NCBI GenBank assembly: GCA_026400735.1
Contig: JAPLOL010000035.1
Span: forward strand, 1 to 43,936
Source of the DNA: Alphaproteobacteria bacterium
GTDB lineage: Bacteria; Pseudomonadota; Alphaproteobacteria; Caulobacterales; Aquidulcibacteraceae
Length of the DNA stretch: 43,936 nt
Direction: 5' to 3'
Translations under genes and position numbers: made by a program
The notes under the pieces: model-generated
What the model saw: the letters and a program-made list of their open reading frames with translations, nothing else
Databases searched by the model: none
What the model was told of the DNA's origin: nothing
Shown here: positions 33,756 to 43,877 of the stretch, piece after piece
How the letters are laid out: each line of letters begins with the position of its first letter
Numbering within the stretch: the first letter of the stretch is position 1

Positions 33756-33759
<4 letters not shown>
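32944..33759 (-). CDS. sulfite exporter TauE/SafE family permease
   Basis: A 271-residue polytopic protein of about eight helices. GFVGGLFGIGGGIVIVPALY (about 20-39) and LGLLSAMMGIGGGAIGVTVM are the two repeated GxxSxxxGxGGG-like motifs of the TauE/SafE family, which moves sulfite, sulfoacetate or related anions. It begins at an ATG overlapping the DusA stop (ATGA). Closeness to cysD and cysNC agrees with a sulfur role, but they are on the opposite strand. Confidence 0.9.
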
Positions 33760-34751
<992 letters not shown>

Positions 34752-34906
34752 AGGGCGCTGTCTATAGCCGATGCGCGGCGTCAGCAATTCCACACAACTG
34801 GCCCGCTGTTCCCCGTTCTGGCGATAGCTTAGCCATCGCGGCGAGCACTGTTCCGCCGCTGGCGGGGCCGTTTGCGTGCATTCGTGACGACCTTTAGAGA
34901 GGCGCA

Positions 34907-35839
34907 ATGAGCCATCGCGCCAAACCAGAAACGCTCTCGCCAGCGCGCCTGACGCATTTGCAGCGCCTGGAGGCTGAGAGCATCCACATCATGCGCGAAG
35001 TGGCAGCCGAGAGCGTCAAACCAGTGATGCTCTACTCGATCGGCAAAGACAGCGCCGTGATGCTGCATCTTGCGGCGAAGGCGTTCTATCCCTCACCGCC
35101 GCCGTTTCCGCTGCTTCATGTCGACACGACCTGGAAGTTTCGCGCCATGTACGAGATGCGCGAACAGATGGCGTCGCAACTTGGATTTGAGTTGCTAGTG
35201 CACAAGAACCCAGATGCCCTCGCCCGCGGGATCAATCCGTTTGATCACGGCTCTCTGCACACTGATCTCTGGAAGACCGAAGGGCTGAAGCAGGCGCTCG
35301 ATCAGTATGGCTTCGACGCGGCTTTCGGCGGTGCGCGGCGCGACGAGGAAAAGTCACGCGCCAAGGAGCGCATCTTCTCCTTCCGCACGGCCAATCATCG
35401 CTGGGACCCGAAGAACCAGCGGCCAGAGCTTTGGCGGCTCTACAACGCGAAGAAGCACAAGGGCGAGTCGATCCGTGTGTTTCCGCTGTCGAACTGGACC
35501 GAGCTCGACGTTTGGCAATACATACACCTTGAGAACATCCCGATCGTACCGCTCTACTTCGCAGCAAAACGACCCGTAGTCCGCCGCGATGGCGCGCTGA
35601 TAATGGTGGATGACGAGCGCATGCGTCTCCGCGAAGGCGAAAAGGTCGAGACGCTGAAGGTGCGCTTCCGCACGTTGGGCTGCTACCCGCTGACTGGCGC
35701 CATCGAGAGCAACGCCGGGACGCTGACGGCAATCATCCAGGAAATGCTGCTGACGACGACGAGCGAACGCCAGGGCCGGGTGATCGACCACGATCAGTCA
35801 GCATCCATGGAGAAGAAGAAGCAGGAGGGCTATTTCTAA
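34907..35839 (+). CDS. cysD: sulfate adenylyltransferase small subunit
   Basis: A 310-residue PP-loop enzyme. [20 protein letters not shown] (about 43-62) is the pyrophosphate loop; [35 protein letters not shown] and [20 protein letters not shown] are signature CysD blocks. With CysN it makes adenosine 5'-phosphosulfate from ATP and sulfate, driven by GTP hydrolysis. Its stop shares one base with the cysNC ATG (TAATG), so the subunits are coupled. The 155-base divergent gap to dusA carries the promoter; no clear motif seen. Confidence 0.96.
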   Translation: MSHRAKPETLSPARLTHLQRLEAESIHIMREVAAESVKPVMLYSIGKDSAVMLHLAAKAFYPSPPPFPLLHVDTTWKFRAMYEMREQMASQLGFELLVHKNPDALARGINPFDHGSLHTDLWKTEGLKQALDQYGFDAAFGGARRDEEKSRAKERIFSFRTANHRWDPKNQRPELWRLYNAKKHKGESIRVFPLSNWTELDVWQYIHLENIPIVPLYFAAKRPVVRRDGALIMVDDERMRLREGEKVETLKVRFRTLGCYPLTGAIESNAGTLTAIIQEMLLTTTSERQGRVIDHDQSASMEKKKQEGYF

Positions 35840-37725
35840 TGGCCCACGTGTCCAATCTTATCGGCGCAGATATCGAAGCGTACCTCACGCAGCACCAGCA
35901 CAAATCGCTGCTGCGCTTCATCACCTGCGGCAGCGTCGATGACGGCAAGTCCACTTTGATTGGACGCCTGCTCTACGATTCGAAGATGATCTTTGAGGAT
36001 CAGCTCGCGGCGCTTGAGGCGGACTCCAAGACCGTCGGCACGCAAGGCGGCAATCTCGATCTTGCGCTGCTCGTAGACGGCCTCGCGGCCGAGCGAGAGC
36101 AAGGTATTACCATCGACGTCGCCTATCGCTTCTTCTCGACCGACAAGCGCAAGTTCATCGTCGCCGATACGCCCGGTCACGAGCAGTACACCCGCAACAT
36201 GGTCACCGGGGCCTCCACGGCCGATCTCGCCGTGATTCTGATCGATGCGCGCAAAGGCGTGCTGACGCAGACGCGCAGGCACTCCTATCTCGTGCAGCTG
36301 ATGGGCATCCGCCAAGCGGTGCTCGCCGTGAACAAGATGGATTTGGTCGGCTGGTCGCGCGAGACGTTCAACGCGATCGTCGAGGACTACCGCCGCTTCG
36401 CCGAGCAAATCGGCATGAAGAGCGTGGTCGCCATCCCGCTCTCTGGACTCACCGGCGACAACGTCACGACCAAAAGCACTCAAACCCCGTGGTACGATGG
36501 ACCGGCGCTGATGGAGCGTCTGGAGACAGTCGAAATCGACGAGGCGCGGCGTGTTAGCGGACCGTTCCGACTTCCAGTGCAATGGGTAAATCGGCCGAAT
36601 GCCGACTTTCGTGGTTTCGCTGGGCAGATCGTCAGCGGCAGCGTGAAACCCGGAGATCAAATCCGCGTGGCGCCTTCGGGCAAGCTCAGCACTGTCAATC
36701 GCATTGTTACCAAAGACGGCGATCTTGCAGAAGCCGTGGCCGGCCAATCGATAACGCTGACGCTCAAAGACGAGATCGATTGCTCACGCGGCGATGTGAT
36801 CGCGGCGGCCGGTGATGCGCCGGAGGTGTCGGACCAATTTGAGACGACACTGATTTGGATGTCGGATGAACCGGCTCTGCCGGGGCGGCCGTATTGGTTG
36901 AAGATCGGCGCACGCACCGTGTCGGCGACGATCACTGAAATCAAACACAAGATCAATGTGAACACGCTCGAAGAGCTTGCCGCCAAGGTGCTCGAGCTCA
37001 ACGAAATTGCCGTTTGCAACATCAGCCTAGATCAGCCGATCGCTTTCGATCCCTACGAGACGAACGCCGATATGGGCGGCTTCATTCTGATCGATCGAAC
37101 TTCGAACGTTACGGCGGGCGCTGGGCTCATTCACTTTGCACTGCGCCGCGCGCAGAACGTGCATTGGCAATTGCTTGACGTGACGCGGGAAGCGCGCGCC
37201 GAGATCAAAACACAGAAACCCGCTGTGCTTTGGTTCACCGGGCTCTCTGGCGCAGGCAAATCGACTATCGCAAATCTTGTCGAGAAGAAGCTGCATTCGC
37301 TCGGCAAGCATACGGTGCTGCTAGACGGCGACAACGTGCGCCACGGGCTCAACCGCGATTTGGGCTTCACCGATGCAGACCGGGTCGAAAACATTCGCCG
37401 CGTTGCGGAGGTCGCGAAGCTGATGTCGGATGCAGGCCTGATCGTGCTGGTTTCTTTCATTTCGCCGTTCCGCTCCGAACGCGACATGGCGCGCCGTCTG
37501 ATGACCGACGGCGAGTTCTACGAAGTGTTTGTCGATACGCCGTTGGCCGAGGCCGAAAAGCGCGATGTGAAAGGACTTTACAAAAAAGCGCGCGCTGGAC
37601 AGCTCAAGCACTTCACCGGCGTCGACAGTCCGTATGAAGCGCCAGACGACCCTGAAATTCGCATCGACACGACAAAGCTCGACGCGGCAGCGGCGGCGGC
37701 GCTGATCGTTGAGAAGCTGATCTAA
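35839..37725 (+). CDS. cysNC: fused sulfate adenylyltransferase large subunit / APS kinase
   Basis: A 628-residue bifunctional protein. The CysN GTPase half has [18 protein letters not shown] (about 31-48), [12 protein letters not shown] (about 111) and NKMD (about 164), then two beta-barrel domains. From about residue 455 the CysC APS-kinase half begins, with [20 protein letters not shown] (P-loop) and [16 protein letters not shown]. Together the product makes PAPS for sulfate reduction or sulfation. It resembles NodQ-type fusions. It overlaps the convergent SDR gene by four bases. Confidence 0.96.
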   Translation: MAHVSNLIGADIEAYLTQHQHKSLLRFITCGSVDDGKSTLIGRLLYDSKMIFEDQLAALEADSKTVGTQGGNLDLALLVDGLAAEREQGITIDVAYRFFSTDKRKFIVADTPGHEQYTRNMVTGASTADLAVILIDARKGVLTQTRRHSYLVQLMGIRQAVLAVNKMDLVGWSRETFNAIVEDYRRFAEQIGMKSVVAIPLSGLTGDNVTTKSTQTPWYDGPALMERLETVEIDEARRVSGPFRLPVQWVNRPNADFRGFAGQIVSGSVKPGDQIRVAPSGKLSTVNRIVTKDGDLAEAVAGQSITLTLKDEIDCSRGDVIAAAGDAPEVSDQFETTLIWMSDEPALPGRPYWLKIGARTVSATITEIKHKINVNTLEELAAKVLELNEIAVCNISLDQPIAFDPYETNADMGGFILIDRTSNVTAGAGLIHFALRRAQNVHWQLLDVTREARAEIKTQKPAVLWFTGLSGAGKSTIANLVEKKLHSLGKHTVLLDGDNVRHGLNRDLGFTDADRVENIRRVAEVAKLMSDAGLIVLVSFISPFRSERDMARRLMTDGEFYEVFVDTPLAEAEKRDVKGLYKKARAGQLKHFTGVDSPYEAPDDPEIRIDTTKLDAAAAAALIVEKLI

Positions 37726-38399
37726 ACGCGCCCCAACACCGGAATTAGCGCGCCGGTGATTTCGTAGGCATCGTCTGACGCCAAGAAGAGCATCACGCGC
37801 GCAAGGTTCTCCGGCTTAACCCATGCGCTAAAGTCAGCCTTCGGCATGTCTTTGCGGTTCGCTTCGGTATCGAGCGTGGAAGGCAACACGGCGTTCACGC
37901 GCACCTTGCCTTTGAGCTCTTCCGCCATGGCTTCCGTCAGCTTGTGTACGCCTTGCTTTGACGCAGCATACGGACCGAAGCCCGCGCCAGACTTTAGCGC
38001 GCCGTTGGCGCCGACGTTGACAATCGCGCCTTGGCTTTCGATCAGATATGGCAAAGCTGCTTTGCTCGCGTTCACGGCCGTCTTGGTGTTGATGGCGAAC
38101 ATCTTATCCCACTGGTCGATGCCGCCATCTGCGACGCTCGTCCACGTAAAGCCGCCGGCGATGTTGAGCAGCGCATCAATGCGACCTGCTCCATCGCGGG
38201 CCGCCTTCATCGCGGCTTCAGCAGCTTCAGGTTTGGTGAGATCGACGCCACCTAGCGCGATAGCGCCATCGGGCCTGGCAGTTGGGGCTGGCGCATAATC
38301 GATGAGCACCGTTATCGCCCCCGCCACGCGCGCGACACTACCCACTGCGTGCCCAAGGCCGCCAAATCCGCCGGTGATAACAATAACCTTGCCCTGCAC
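37722..38399 (-). CDS. short-chain dehydrogenase
   Basis: A 225-residue SDR. It starts at a GTG ([20 protein letters not shown]) after an AGGAGG ribosome site. The cofactor loop is TGGFGGLG (9-16), VDLTKP follows, NIAG corresponds to the NAG motif, and the catalytic Tyr-Lys is in [12 protein letters not shown]. The usual active-site Ser position reads ANGALKS, so it may be displaced. The substrate is unknown. A perfect 14-base palindrome 83 bases upstream may be its operator. Confidence 0.9.
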   Translation of the reverse strand: MQGKVIVITGGFGGLGHAVGSVARVAGAITVLIDYAPAPTARPDGAIALGGVDLTKPEAAEAAMKAARDGAGRIDALLNIAGGFTWTSVADGGIDQWDKMFAINTKTAVNASKAALPYLIESQGAIVNVGANGALKSGAGFGPYAASKQGVHKLTEAMAEELKGKVRVNAVLPSTLDTEANRKDMPKADFSAWVKPENLARVMLFLASDDAYEITGALIPVLGRV

Positions 38400-38481
38400 G
38401 CGCGCCTCCTAGTTGGAAGGCTTCTAGCGCGGGCAGCTTGGCGGCGCATCCGAAACCGGGCGGCGGCGCATCCTCAAGCTG

Positions 38482-38495
38482 ACGATACGTATCGT
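38482..38495. promoter_or_regulatory. perfect palindrome ACGATACGTATCGT
   Basis: A 14-base perfect inverted repeat lies 83 bases upstream of the SDR start and downstream of the LytTR regulator gene. Such sites with GATACGTATC cores are typical of TetR-type operators. No TetR gene is adjacent, so the regulator would be encoded elsewhere. The link to the SDR is inferred from position. Confidence 0.45.
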
Positions 38496-38500
38496 TGCAT

Positions 38501-38534
38501 GAAAAACCTTGAGCGGGCGGGCAACCGTCCGCTC
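38501..38534 (-). terminator. intrinsic terminator after the LytTR regulator
   Basis: On the minus strand GAGCGGACGG-TTGC-CCGCCCGCTC forms a stem (38534-38511, one mismatch) followed after four bases by TTTTT (38507-38503). It lies just past the stop of the response regulator gene at 38546. The plus strand also has CCTTTT after the stem, so some bidirectional action is possible. Confidence 0.7.
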
Positions 38535-38545
38535 CCTTTTCGGCC

Positions 38546-39340
38546 CTAGCCGCGGCTTTTCATTTCCTGCATAACGCGCTGCGCATAGGCGCGGCTCACC
38601 GGCACTTCGTCACCGCTCTCGAGCACAGCCATCAGGCGGCCATTCGCGTCGCGCCGCACGGCTTTGAGCCGCTTCCAATTTACAAACGCGGAACGGTGGA
38701 CGCGAAGCATGAGGTTCGGATCGAGCTTCTCTTCGAGGTGAGACATAGTCTCGCGATGCAGAAGCGTACGCCCTTCCCAATAGAGCCGGACGTAATCGCG
38801 TTCAGCCTCGATGCGTTCGACGTCGGCCACGGGGACGCGCAAAAAGCGGCCGCGGTCGCGGATCCAGAATTCCTTCTCGTAACGTGGCCCTTCACGCTCA
38901 TCGGATTCGCGCTTCAACGCCTCGAGGACTGCCGCAAGCTCTTCTGCGCGTCTGCCCGCATCCTTCGCCGCGCGACGCTCACGCGCGCGACCGAGCGCAG
39001 AAGCCAAACGTTCGAATTCCACCGGCTTCACAAGATAGTCGACCGCTGACGTTTCGAACGCCTGCACGGCATAAGAATCGAACGCCGACACAAAGATGAC
39101 TTCGGGTCCGCCGCAATCCTCAACTGCATTCGCCACTTCGAACCCGTCAGCCAACGGCATTTTTATATCGAGCAGCACGACGTCGGGCCGCAGGTCGCGC
39201 ATTTGCACGATGGCTTGTGCGCCATCGCTTGCCGCACCCACGACTTCCACGCCGGGGATCGCTTGCAGCGCAAGCTTGATACGGCGGAGCGCCAGGGGCT
39301 CGTCGTCAGCTAAGAGCAGGCGCAGGGGTTGGGCGGACAC
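38546..39340 (-). CDS. LytTR-family response regulator
   Basis: A 264-residue regulator. The receiver domain shows LLLADDEP (acid pocket), DVVLLDIKMP (phosphorylated Asp58) and VDYLVKPVEF (Lys). The C-terminal LytTR DNA-binding domain is FLRVPVADVERIEAERDYVR, LHRETMSHLEEKL and VHRSAFVNWKRLKAV. It starts at GTG 39340. The first 35 bases overlap the sensor kinase gene at 39306, so both are made together. The targets are unknown; LytTR systems often control envelope or secreted functions. Confidence 0.93.
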   Translation of the reverse strand: MSAQPLRLLLADDEPLALRRIKLALQAIPGVEVVGAASDGAQAIVQMRDLRPDVVLLDIKMPLADGFEVANAVEDCGGPEVIFVSAFDSYAVQAFETSAVDYLVKPVEFERLASALGRARERRAAKDAGRRAEELAAVLEALKRESDEREGPRYEKEFWIRDRGRFLRVPVADVERIEAERDYVRLYWEGRTLLHRETMSHLEEKLDPNLMLRVHRSAFVNWKRLKAVRRDANGRLMAVLESGDEVPVSRAYAQRVMQEMKSRG

Positions 39341-40439
39341 TGTCTTCCTCCAGGGGCAGGTAGAGTTCTATGCGGCAGCCACGCGGCTCCCGATTGCGTG
39401 CAATAAGACCTGCGCGCTGGCCATAAATCAGTTCTAGGCGCTCGCGAATGTTGGCGAGGCCTACTCCGCGACGGCGCGGCAATGCATTTTCGCTCGGCAA
39501 GCCTGGACCATCGTCTTCAACGACAATCCGCAGCACGTTTCCATCGCGACGCGCCGACACCATGATCGAACCGCCGTCGACACTTGGCGTCACGGCGTAC
39601 TTGATCGCGTTCTCAAGAACCGGCTGCAGGATGAGGCTGGGCAGCTTCGCGCTCTCAAGGCCCGGCTCGATGTCGAACTGCACTTTCAGTTTGTCGTCAA
39701 AGCGCGTTTGCTCGATTTCGAGATACTTGCGCTGCGCCTCCAGCTCAGCGCTCAAATTGGCCAGCGCGGTCGGCTGGCGATCCAGCGAATAGCGCAAAAA
39801 GCCTGCAAGCTTGAGGATCATGCTTTCCGCGGCTTCGTTGCGCTTCTCCAGCACCAACGTCGAAATCGCGTTCAAGGTGTTAAACAGGAAATGCGGGTTG
39901 ATCTGATAGTGCAGCATCCGCAGCTGCGCGTCGTACGCGAGCGCCTGCGCGCGGGTCACAGCACGCGCCTGCGCCTGCGTCTCGAAGTGGTAGCCGAGCA
40001 GCGCTTGGGTCAGGCCCCATAATGGCAACGCCCAACCAAACTGAAAGACGTAGATCACAAACGGATATGGATCCGGTGAAATGCGCGCGAGCATCTGCGG
40101 CCAGAATTGCTCGCTGTATTGTGTGAGCGGGGCGAGCGCCAAAGCGCCCAACACCAACGCCAAATTCCGCGCCCAATTCGAACGCCCCGCACCGGGACCC
40201 GCTACCGCCGCCAGCAAAACCGCGGTCAGCGAGAAATAGGTGAAAACGACAAGGCCGCGATTGAGCAGATACGGGAAGTCGTTAACGTCTTCTGGTGGGT
40301 CCGCGCCGGCGGCAGCGGTGCGGATGGCGAGGTACATCAGCCAAAAGCCGACGTGAGCACCCCAGCGCGTCCAGGCTGGATGCTCGAACAGGCTTTGACG
40401 CCCACCCGCATCTGGCACTGACTCCACTCCATCCCTCAT
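39306..40439 (-). CDS. LytS/YehU-like sensor histidine kinase
   Basis: A 377-residue kinase with about four N-terminal membrane helices (residues 28-150) and no large sensor domain. YQINPHFLFNTLNAISTL is the His_kinase (PF06580) motif with His183 as the phosphorylation site; LILQPVLENAIKYAV (N box) and VEDDGPGLPSE with GVGLANIRERLELIYG (G boxes) complete the ATPase. It is first in the operon with the LytTR regulator and the two surely form one two-component system. The signal is not known. The 260-base gap on its left boundary to 40700 shows no gene that I can support. Confidence 0.92.
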   Translation of the reverse strand: MRDGVESVPDAGGRQSLFEHPAWTRWGAHVGFWLMYLAIRTAAAGADPPEDVNDFPYLLNRGLVVFTYFSLTAVLLAAVAGPGAGRSNWARNLALVLGALALAPLTQYSEQFWPQMLARISPDPYPFVIYVFQFGWALPLWGLTQALLGYHFETQAQARAVTRAQALAYDAQLRMLHYQINPHFLFNTLNAISTLVLEKRNEAAESMILKLAGFLRYSLDRQPTALANLSAELEAQRKYLEIEQTRFDDKLKVQFDIEPGLESAKLPSLILQPVLENAIKYAVTPSVDGGSIMVSARRDGNVLRIVVEDDGPGLPSENALPRRRGVGLANIRERLELIYGQRAGLIARNREPRGCRIELYLPLEEDSVRPTPAPALS

Positions 40440-40699
40440 GGCGCTAGACTATCCAAGTTGGAGGCTCTGGTGACGTCAGGGACTGCAACTGGCCGCCCTC
40501 TTCGTCGCAATTTCCGGTCGCTTCGTCGTGACCGCTGGCAAGTTTGCCGAATCCGCCTGGAATCCGAGGCTTACGGCGCTCGAAAAGCACCGCGCACGCT
40601 TTTGCAGAACATCGCAAGAGCAAACCCTGCGCGAAGCGAACACAACACCGCGAGGTCGCCGCTTGCGCGCCTCCAAGCACGCCTCTAAGCCACGCCGCA

Positions 40700-41710
40700 A
40701 TGCCGGGCGCCGCCGCAAATCCCTGTCCCATTTGCGGTGAGGCCGCATCGCTTTTGCGCGCCGGCTATGCCGGCTATCGCGCGCCGACCACTTTCGACAT
40801 CCATGAGTGCGACAAATGCGATCTGCAATTTGCTTGGCCGTTCAAGTCGGACGGCGGTGTCTATGACGCGATCTACAAACAGCCGGAGAAGCTTTCTGGA
40901 TACGATCGCTATTTGAGGCTGCGGAATGCCGTGCGCGACTCCGCCGAACCACTGAAGACGCTGAGTGATTTTGAGGCGATGTATTGGTTCATCGCCGATC
41001 GGGTGACTGCCCTCGATCCCGATCGCAAAGCCAAAATTCTCGAAGTCGGCTGCGGCTTGGGCTATCTAACGCACGCTTTGAAGAAGGCCGGGCACGACAT
41101 TCGCGGCCTCGATATTTCCTCAAGCGCGGTCGAAGCGGCCAAGCAGAATTACGGGCCATACTACGTTTGCGCCGATGTGAACGTATTTCCGTCCACGACC
41201 GACGAACGCTTCGACATCATCATAATGACCGAGGTGGTGGAACACCTCGAAGAACCGCTCGCCGTGCTGAGCTCGCTGCGTGCGTTGCTAAAGCCCGGTG
41301 GCGTCGCGTTGGTATCCACACCGAGCAAGGATTTCCTCCCGCAAGCGGCAGTCTGGCGCACAGACAATCCGCCGGTACACCTCGCCTGGTTTTCTAAGAC
41401 ATCGCTCCGCGAGATGGCGCGCCGCACGAACTTTCGAATCAACTTTGCGGATTTTCGCGGGTACAATTCGGCGAAGGTAGCGGGCCTTGAGGCGCCGCGT
41501 GATCTTGCCAGCGGCACAGGGGCATTTCGACTTTCGCCGGACAACCAGCCGCTCGATAGCTTGAGCCCGCCGCGGGCGGAGACTTTCGTCAATCAAGCAT
41601 TGCCGGATCTTCGCCGCATCGAACGGCGCGCAAAATATGTGCGTCGCGCACTCGAACTTTATGCTGAGCAAGCCGACGTGCTTGGCGCGATTTTCCAGCG
41701 CGTCGATTAG
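40700..41710 (+). CDS. zinc-ribbon SAM-dependent methyltransferase
   Basis: A 336-residue protein. The N-terminal zinc ribbon has CPICGEAASLL and CDKCDLQFAWP (four Cys). The methyltransferase core has ILEVGCGLGYLTHALKKAGH (motif I), GLDIS (acidic loop) and FDIIIMTEVVEHLEEPLAVL, the usual Methyltransf_23 pattern. Similar proteins modify sugars in surface polysaccharide clusters. The ATG at 40700 is chosen because the upstream part of the frame is Arg/Lys-rich and has no domain. It is followed nine bases later by a glycosyltransferase-like gene. Confidence 0.87.
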   Translation: MPGAAANPCPICGEAASLLRAGYAGYRAPTTFDIHECDKCDLQFAWPFKSDGGVYDAIYKQPEKLSGYDRYLRLRNAVRDSAEPLKTLSDFEAMYWFIADRVTALDPDRKAKILEVGCGLGYLTHALKKAGHDIRGLDISSSAVEAAKQNYGPYYVCADVNVFPSTTDERFDIIIMTEVVEHLEEPLAVLSSLRALLKPGGVALVSTPSKDFLPQAAVWRTDNPPVHLAWFSKTSLREMARRTNFRINFADFRGYNSAKVAGLEAPRDLASGTGAFRLSPDNQPLDSLSPPRAETFVNQALPDLRRIERRAKYVRRALELYAEQADVLGAIFQRVD

Positions 41711-41719
41711 GCTCTGCTG

Positions 41720-42544
41720 ATGGCGCGTAATGCTCTGCTGATCGGGCGTGTCGGCGAACGATCGATCCATCGCACCTGGATCGAGGGCGTGAGCGATTCC
41801 GACCGCGCGTTCGACCTGCACCTTTCTTATTATGGCAGCGCCAGCGATCCATTCCCCGATCGCCCGGCGGACGCCACGATCACACACGATCCCGGCGCCA
41901 AATTCCCCGGACTCGCCGCCTGCATCGATAAGCTCGGCGATCGCCTTGATGGCTACAAATGGATTTGCTTTGTCGACGACGACATCTGGGCGCCCTACGC
42001 GACGTGGCGCGATTTCTTTGCTGTTTGCGATCAGTTGCTGCCGCAGCTAGCGCAACCGGCGCTGATGCGCGGCTCATTCTACAGTCACGACATCACATTG
42101 GTGCGGCCGCAATACACGGCGCGTTGGACCAACTTCGTAGAGATCATGAACTTCTGCTTTGATCGCGAATTTCTACGTAAGGCACGTCCAAGCTTTGGCG
42201 CAAGCACCAGCGGTTGGGGCGTGGACTATCTTTGGGCGGAGATGGCTGAACCGACGGAGCGCAGCCTGCTCATCGTGGACAAAGCGCCTGTGTTGCACAC
42301 GCGCGCGGTCGGCAAAGGCGGCATGTATGACGTGATCAAAGGCGGTGTCGCATCGGCGCGCGATGATCGCATCGGCATCACTGAGGTTAAGCCAACTCTG
42401 ACGACCTATGCTGCGGTCCAGCCGGACGGCTCTATCGTCAAAGGTCCACATCTGGACAGGCGGCTCTTCATTCCGCGTCGCATCAGCAAGCTGCGTAAAC
42501 TGCTCAATATCAACATCGTTGAGCCACCGCGGAGCGGCGCATGA
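41720..42544 (+). CDS. DUF707-like glycosyltransferase-fold protein
   Basis: A 274-residue protein. ARNALLIGRVGERSIHRTWI at the start, FDLHLSYYG, and KWICFVDDDIWAPYATWRDF (a DDD/DxD-like acidic motif near residue 88) match the DUF707 pattern of putative glycosyltransferases. FGASTSGWGVDYLWAEM and VLHTRAVGKGGMYD look like a conserved sugar-nucleotide site. The product is probably part of surface-glycan synthesis. It overlaps the next gene by four bases. Confidence 0.75.
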   Translation: MARNALLIGRVGERSIHRTWIEGVSDSDRAFDLHLSYYGSASDPFPDRPADATITHDPGAKFPGLAACIDKLGDRLDGYKWICFVDDDIWAPYATWRDFFAVCDQLLPQLAQPALMRGSFYSHDITLVRPQYTARWTNFVEIMNFCFDREFLRKARPSFGASTSGWGVDYLWAEMAEPTERSLLIVDKAPVLHTRAVGKGGMYDVIKGGVASARDDRIGITEVKPTLTTYAAVQPDGSIVKGPHLDRRLFIPRRISKLRKLLNINIVEPPRSGA

Positions 42545-43383
42545 CGCTGCTCGGCTCTACAATTTTCATAAATCTCGATCGTGATACCGCGCGTCGAACG
42601 CATATGGAGACTGAGTGTGCGAAGGCCGGGCTCACGCCTATTCGGCTGAGCGCCGCTAACGGTGCGGCGCTCGATGAAGGTCTGCGCCCCTATTTTCCGC
42701 ACGCCGGCGATCGCGAGCGCTCATTCCTGTCGCCAGGCGAAACCGGATGTTATGCGAGCCACCTCTCGATCTGTCGCCGCATCGTCTCCGGCGATCTAAG
42801 AGCGCCAGTTATCGTCTTTGAAGATGACATCGAACTGCATGAGGGTTTCTCCGCGCTGATCGAGCATGTGCTGCAAAGCCTGCCGGCGGATTGGGACATC
42901 GTGCGACTCTCGAACGACACCAAACAGGTCGCAATTCCGTACGCGGAGCTCGCCAACGCATCACAGCTGGTTCGGTATTCGACCATCCCTGGTAGCACCG
43001 GTGCGCAAATGTGGAGCCGCGCCGGCGCGGAAAAGTTTATTGCCGCGGAGCCGCGCGATCTGCCGATCGATCAAGATCTAAAACGCGCTTGGCACTGGAA
43101 GCTGAACACGTTCGGCGTTCTGCCGGCGCCGGTGCGCCGCGATATATTCGATACGTCCTCAATCGACGCGATCGGTGGTGACGGCCATCGCAGCAAGGCA
43201 AAGCGTCAAGCACGTCTGCGTGCTCATCGGCGCAGCGAAGCCGGCGCGCGCTTCGCGCACGGCGTCAGGACCTTCGGCGCCGATCGTTGGATTGTCGCTG
43301 AAATTCTGAGCGCACTGATCGCGCTCGCGCCTAAGCGCTCTCGGCCAGGCCTACTCAAACGAGCCAACGGGCTGTTCGGCTGA
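42541..43383 (+). CDS. family 25 glycosyltransferase
   Basis: A 280-residue protein. FINLDRDTARRTHMETECAK at the N-terminus, GETGCYASHLSICRRIV, and VIVFEDDIELHEGF (DxD-like acid cluster) are the marks of glycosyltransferase family 25, which builds LPS oligosaccharides. STIPGSTGAQMWSRAGAEKF continues the fold. It is the last gene of the three-gene glycan cluster and ends before a strong terminator shared with the rRNA operon. Confidence 0.88.
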   Translation: MTLLGSTIFINLDRDTARRTHMETECAKAGLTPIRLSAANGAALDEGLRPYFPHAGDRERSFLSPGETGCYASHLSICRRIVSGDLRAPVIVFEDDIELHEGFSALIEHVLQSLPADWDIVRLSNDTKQVAIPYAELANASQLVRYSTIPGSTGAQMWSRAGAEKFIAAEPRDLPIDQDLKRAWHWKLNTFGVLPAPVRRDIFDTSSIDAIGGDGHRSKAKRQARLRAHRRSEAGARFAHGVRTFGADRWIVAEILSALIALAPKRSRPGLLKRANGLFG

Positions 43384-43410
43384 ATGCCGCGAAACCATTG
43401 GCTCAACGCA

Positions 43411-43442
43411 AAACGGCCCCGCGATAGCTCGCGGGGCCGTTT
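43411..43442. terminator. bidirectional intrinsic terminator between the glycan cluster and the rRNA operon
   Basis: AAACGGCCCCGCGA, loop TAGC, TCGCGGGGCCGTTT form a perfect 14-base stem. A-run and T-run arms at the ends make it work in both directions. It separates the rightward glycosyltransferase gene from the leftward tRNA-fMet and rRNA operon. Confidence 0.88.
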
Positions 43443-43448
43443 CGTATT

Positions 43449-43525
<77 letters not shown>

Positions 43526-43647
43526 GCAAAGTCTGATCTCTGATACGCAAACGGCCGCGTTTGAGCGCGGCCGGAAGACGTCACGGCCGAGGCCGTCATT
43601 GTGATTTGAGGGTTCTTTGGACTTTTGCGTTCACGCGGATCTTGCAG
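43526..43647 (-). other. spacer between 5S rRNA and tRNA-fMet with two hairpins
   Basis: The 122-base spacer carries CGGCCGCG-TTTGAG-CGCGGCCG (43552-43573) and ACGGCC-GA-GGCCGT (43583-43596). Both are perfect stems and probably serve in transcript processing. Confidence 0.55.
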
Positions 43648-43764
43648 ACCCGGCAGCGACCTACTCTCCCATGCCTTAAGACATAGTACCATTGGCCCTG
43701 GGGGACTTAACGACTGAGTTCGGGATGGGATCAGGTGGGGACCCCCCGGCATAGCCGCCAGGTC
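43648..43764 (-). rRNA. 5S ribosomal RNA
   Basis: On the minus strand the sequence starts GACCTGGCGGCTATGCCGGG, contains CCCGAACTCAG and the GGTACTATG region, and ends CGCTGCCGGGT. This is the 5S consensus. Ends are set by pairing of the terminal helix (ACCTGGCGGC with GCTGCCGGGT), to within a couple of bases. Confidence 0.95.
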
Positions 43765-43877
43765 GGCAAGACCCGCGCGAAAGCTCTCGTTCAAGACGAG
43801 AGAAGACATTGTCTGTTGCGTTTTTTGTTTGCGTTACGATGGCGACGCAGTCGTCGCCGTGCATGAACAATGATCGT
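43765..43877 (-). other. 23S-5S intergenic spacer with processing hairpin
   Basis: The 113-base spacer carries CTCTCGT-TCAAG-ACGAGAG (43784-43802), a perfect seven-base stem. It probably supports RNase III-type processing. No tRNA is present in this gap. Confidence 0.55.

Noticed and set aside
34752-34906. Possible riboswitch or structured leader before cysD
   Set aside because: Only weak short inverted repeats are seen, with no match to a known leader such as SAM-II.
40458-40699. Short open frames between the LytS-like kinase and the methyltransferase
   Set aside because: All are Arg/Ser-rich without motif or ribosome site, and several frames are open at once, so I regard the region as non-coding.
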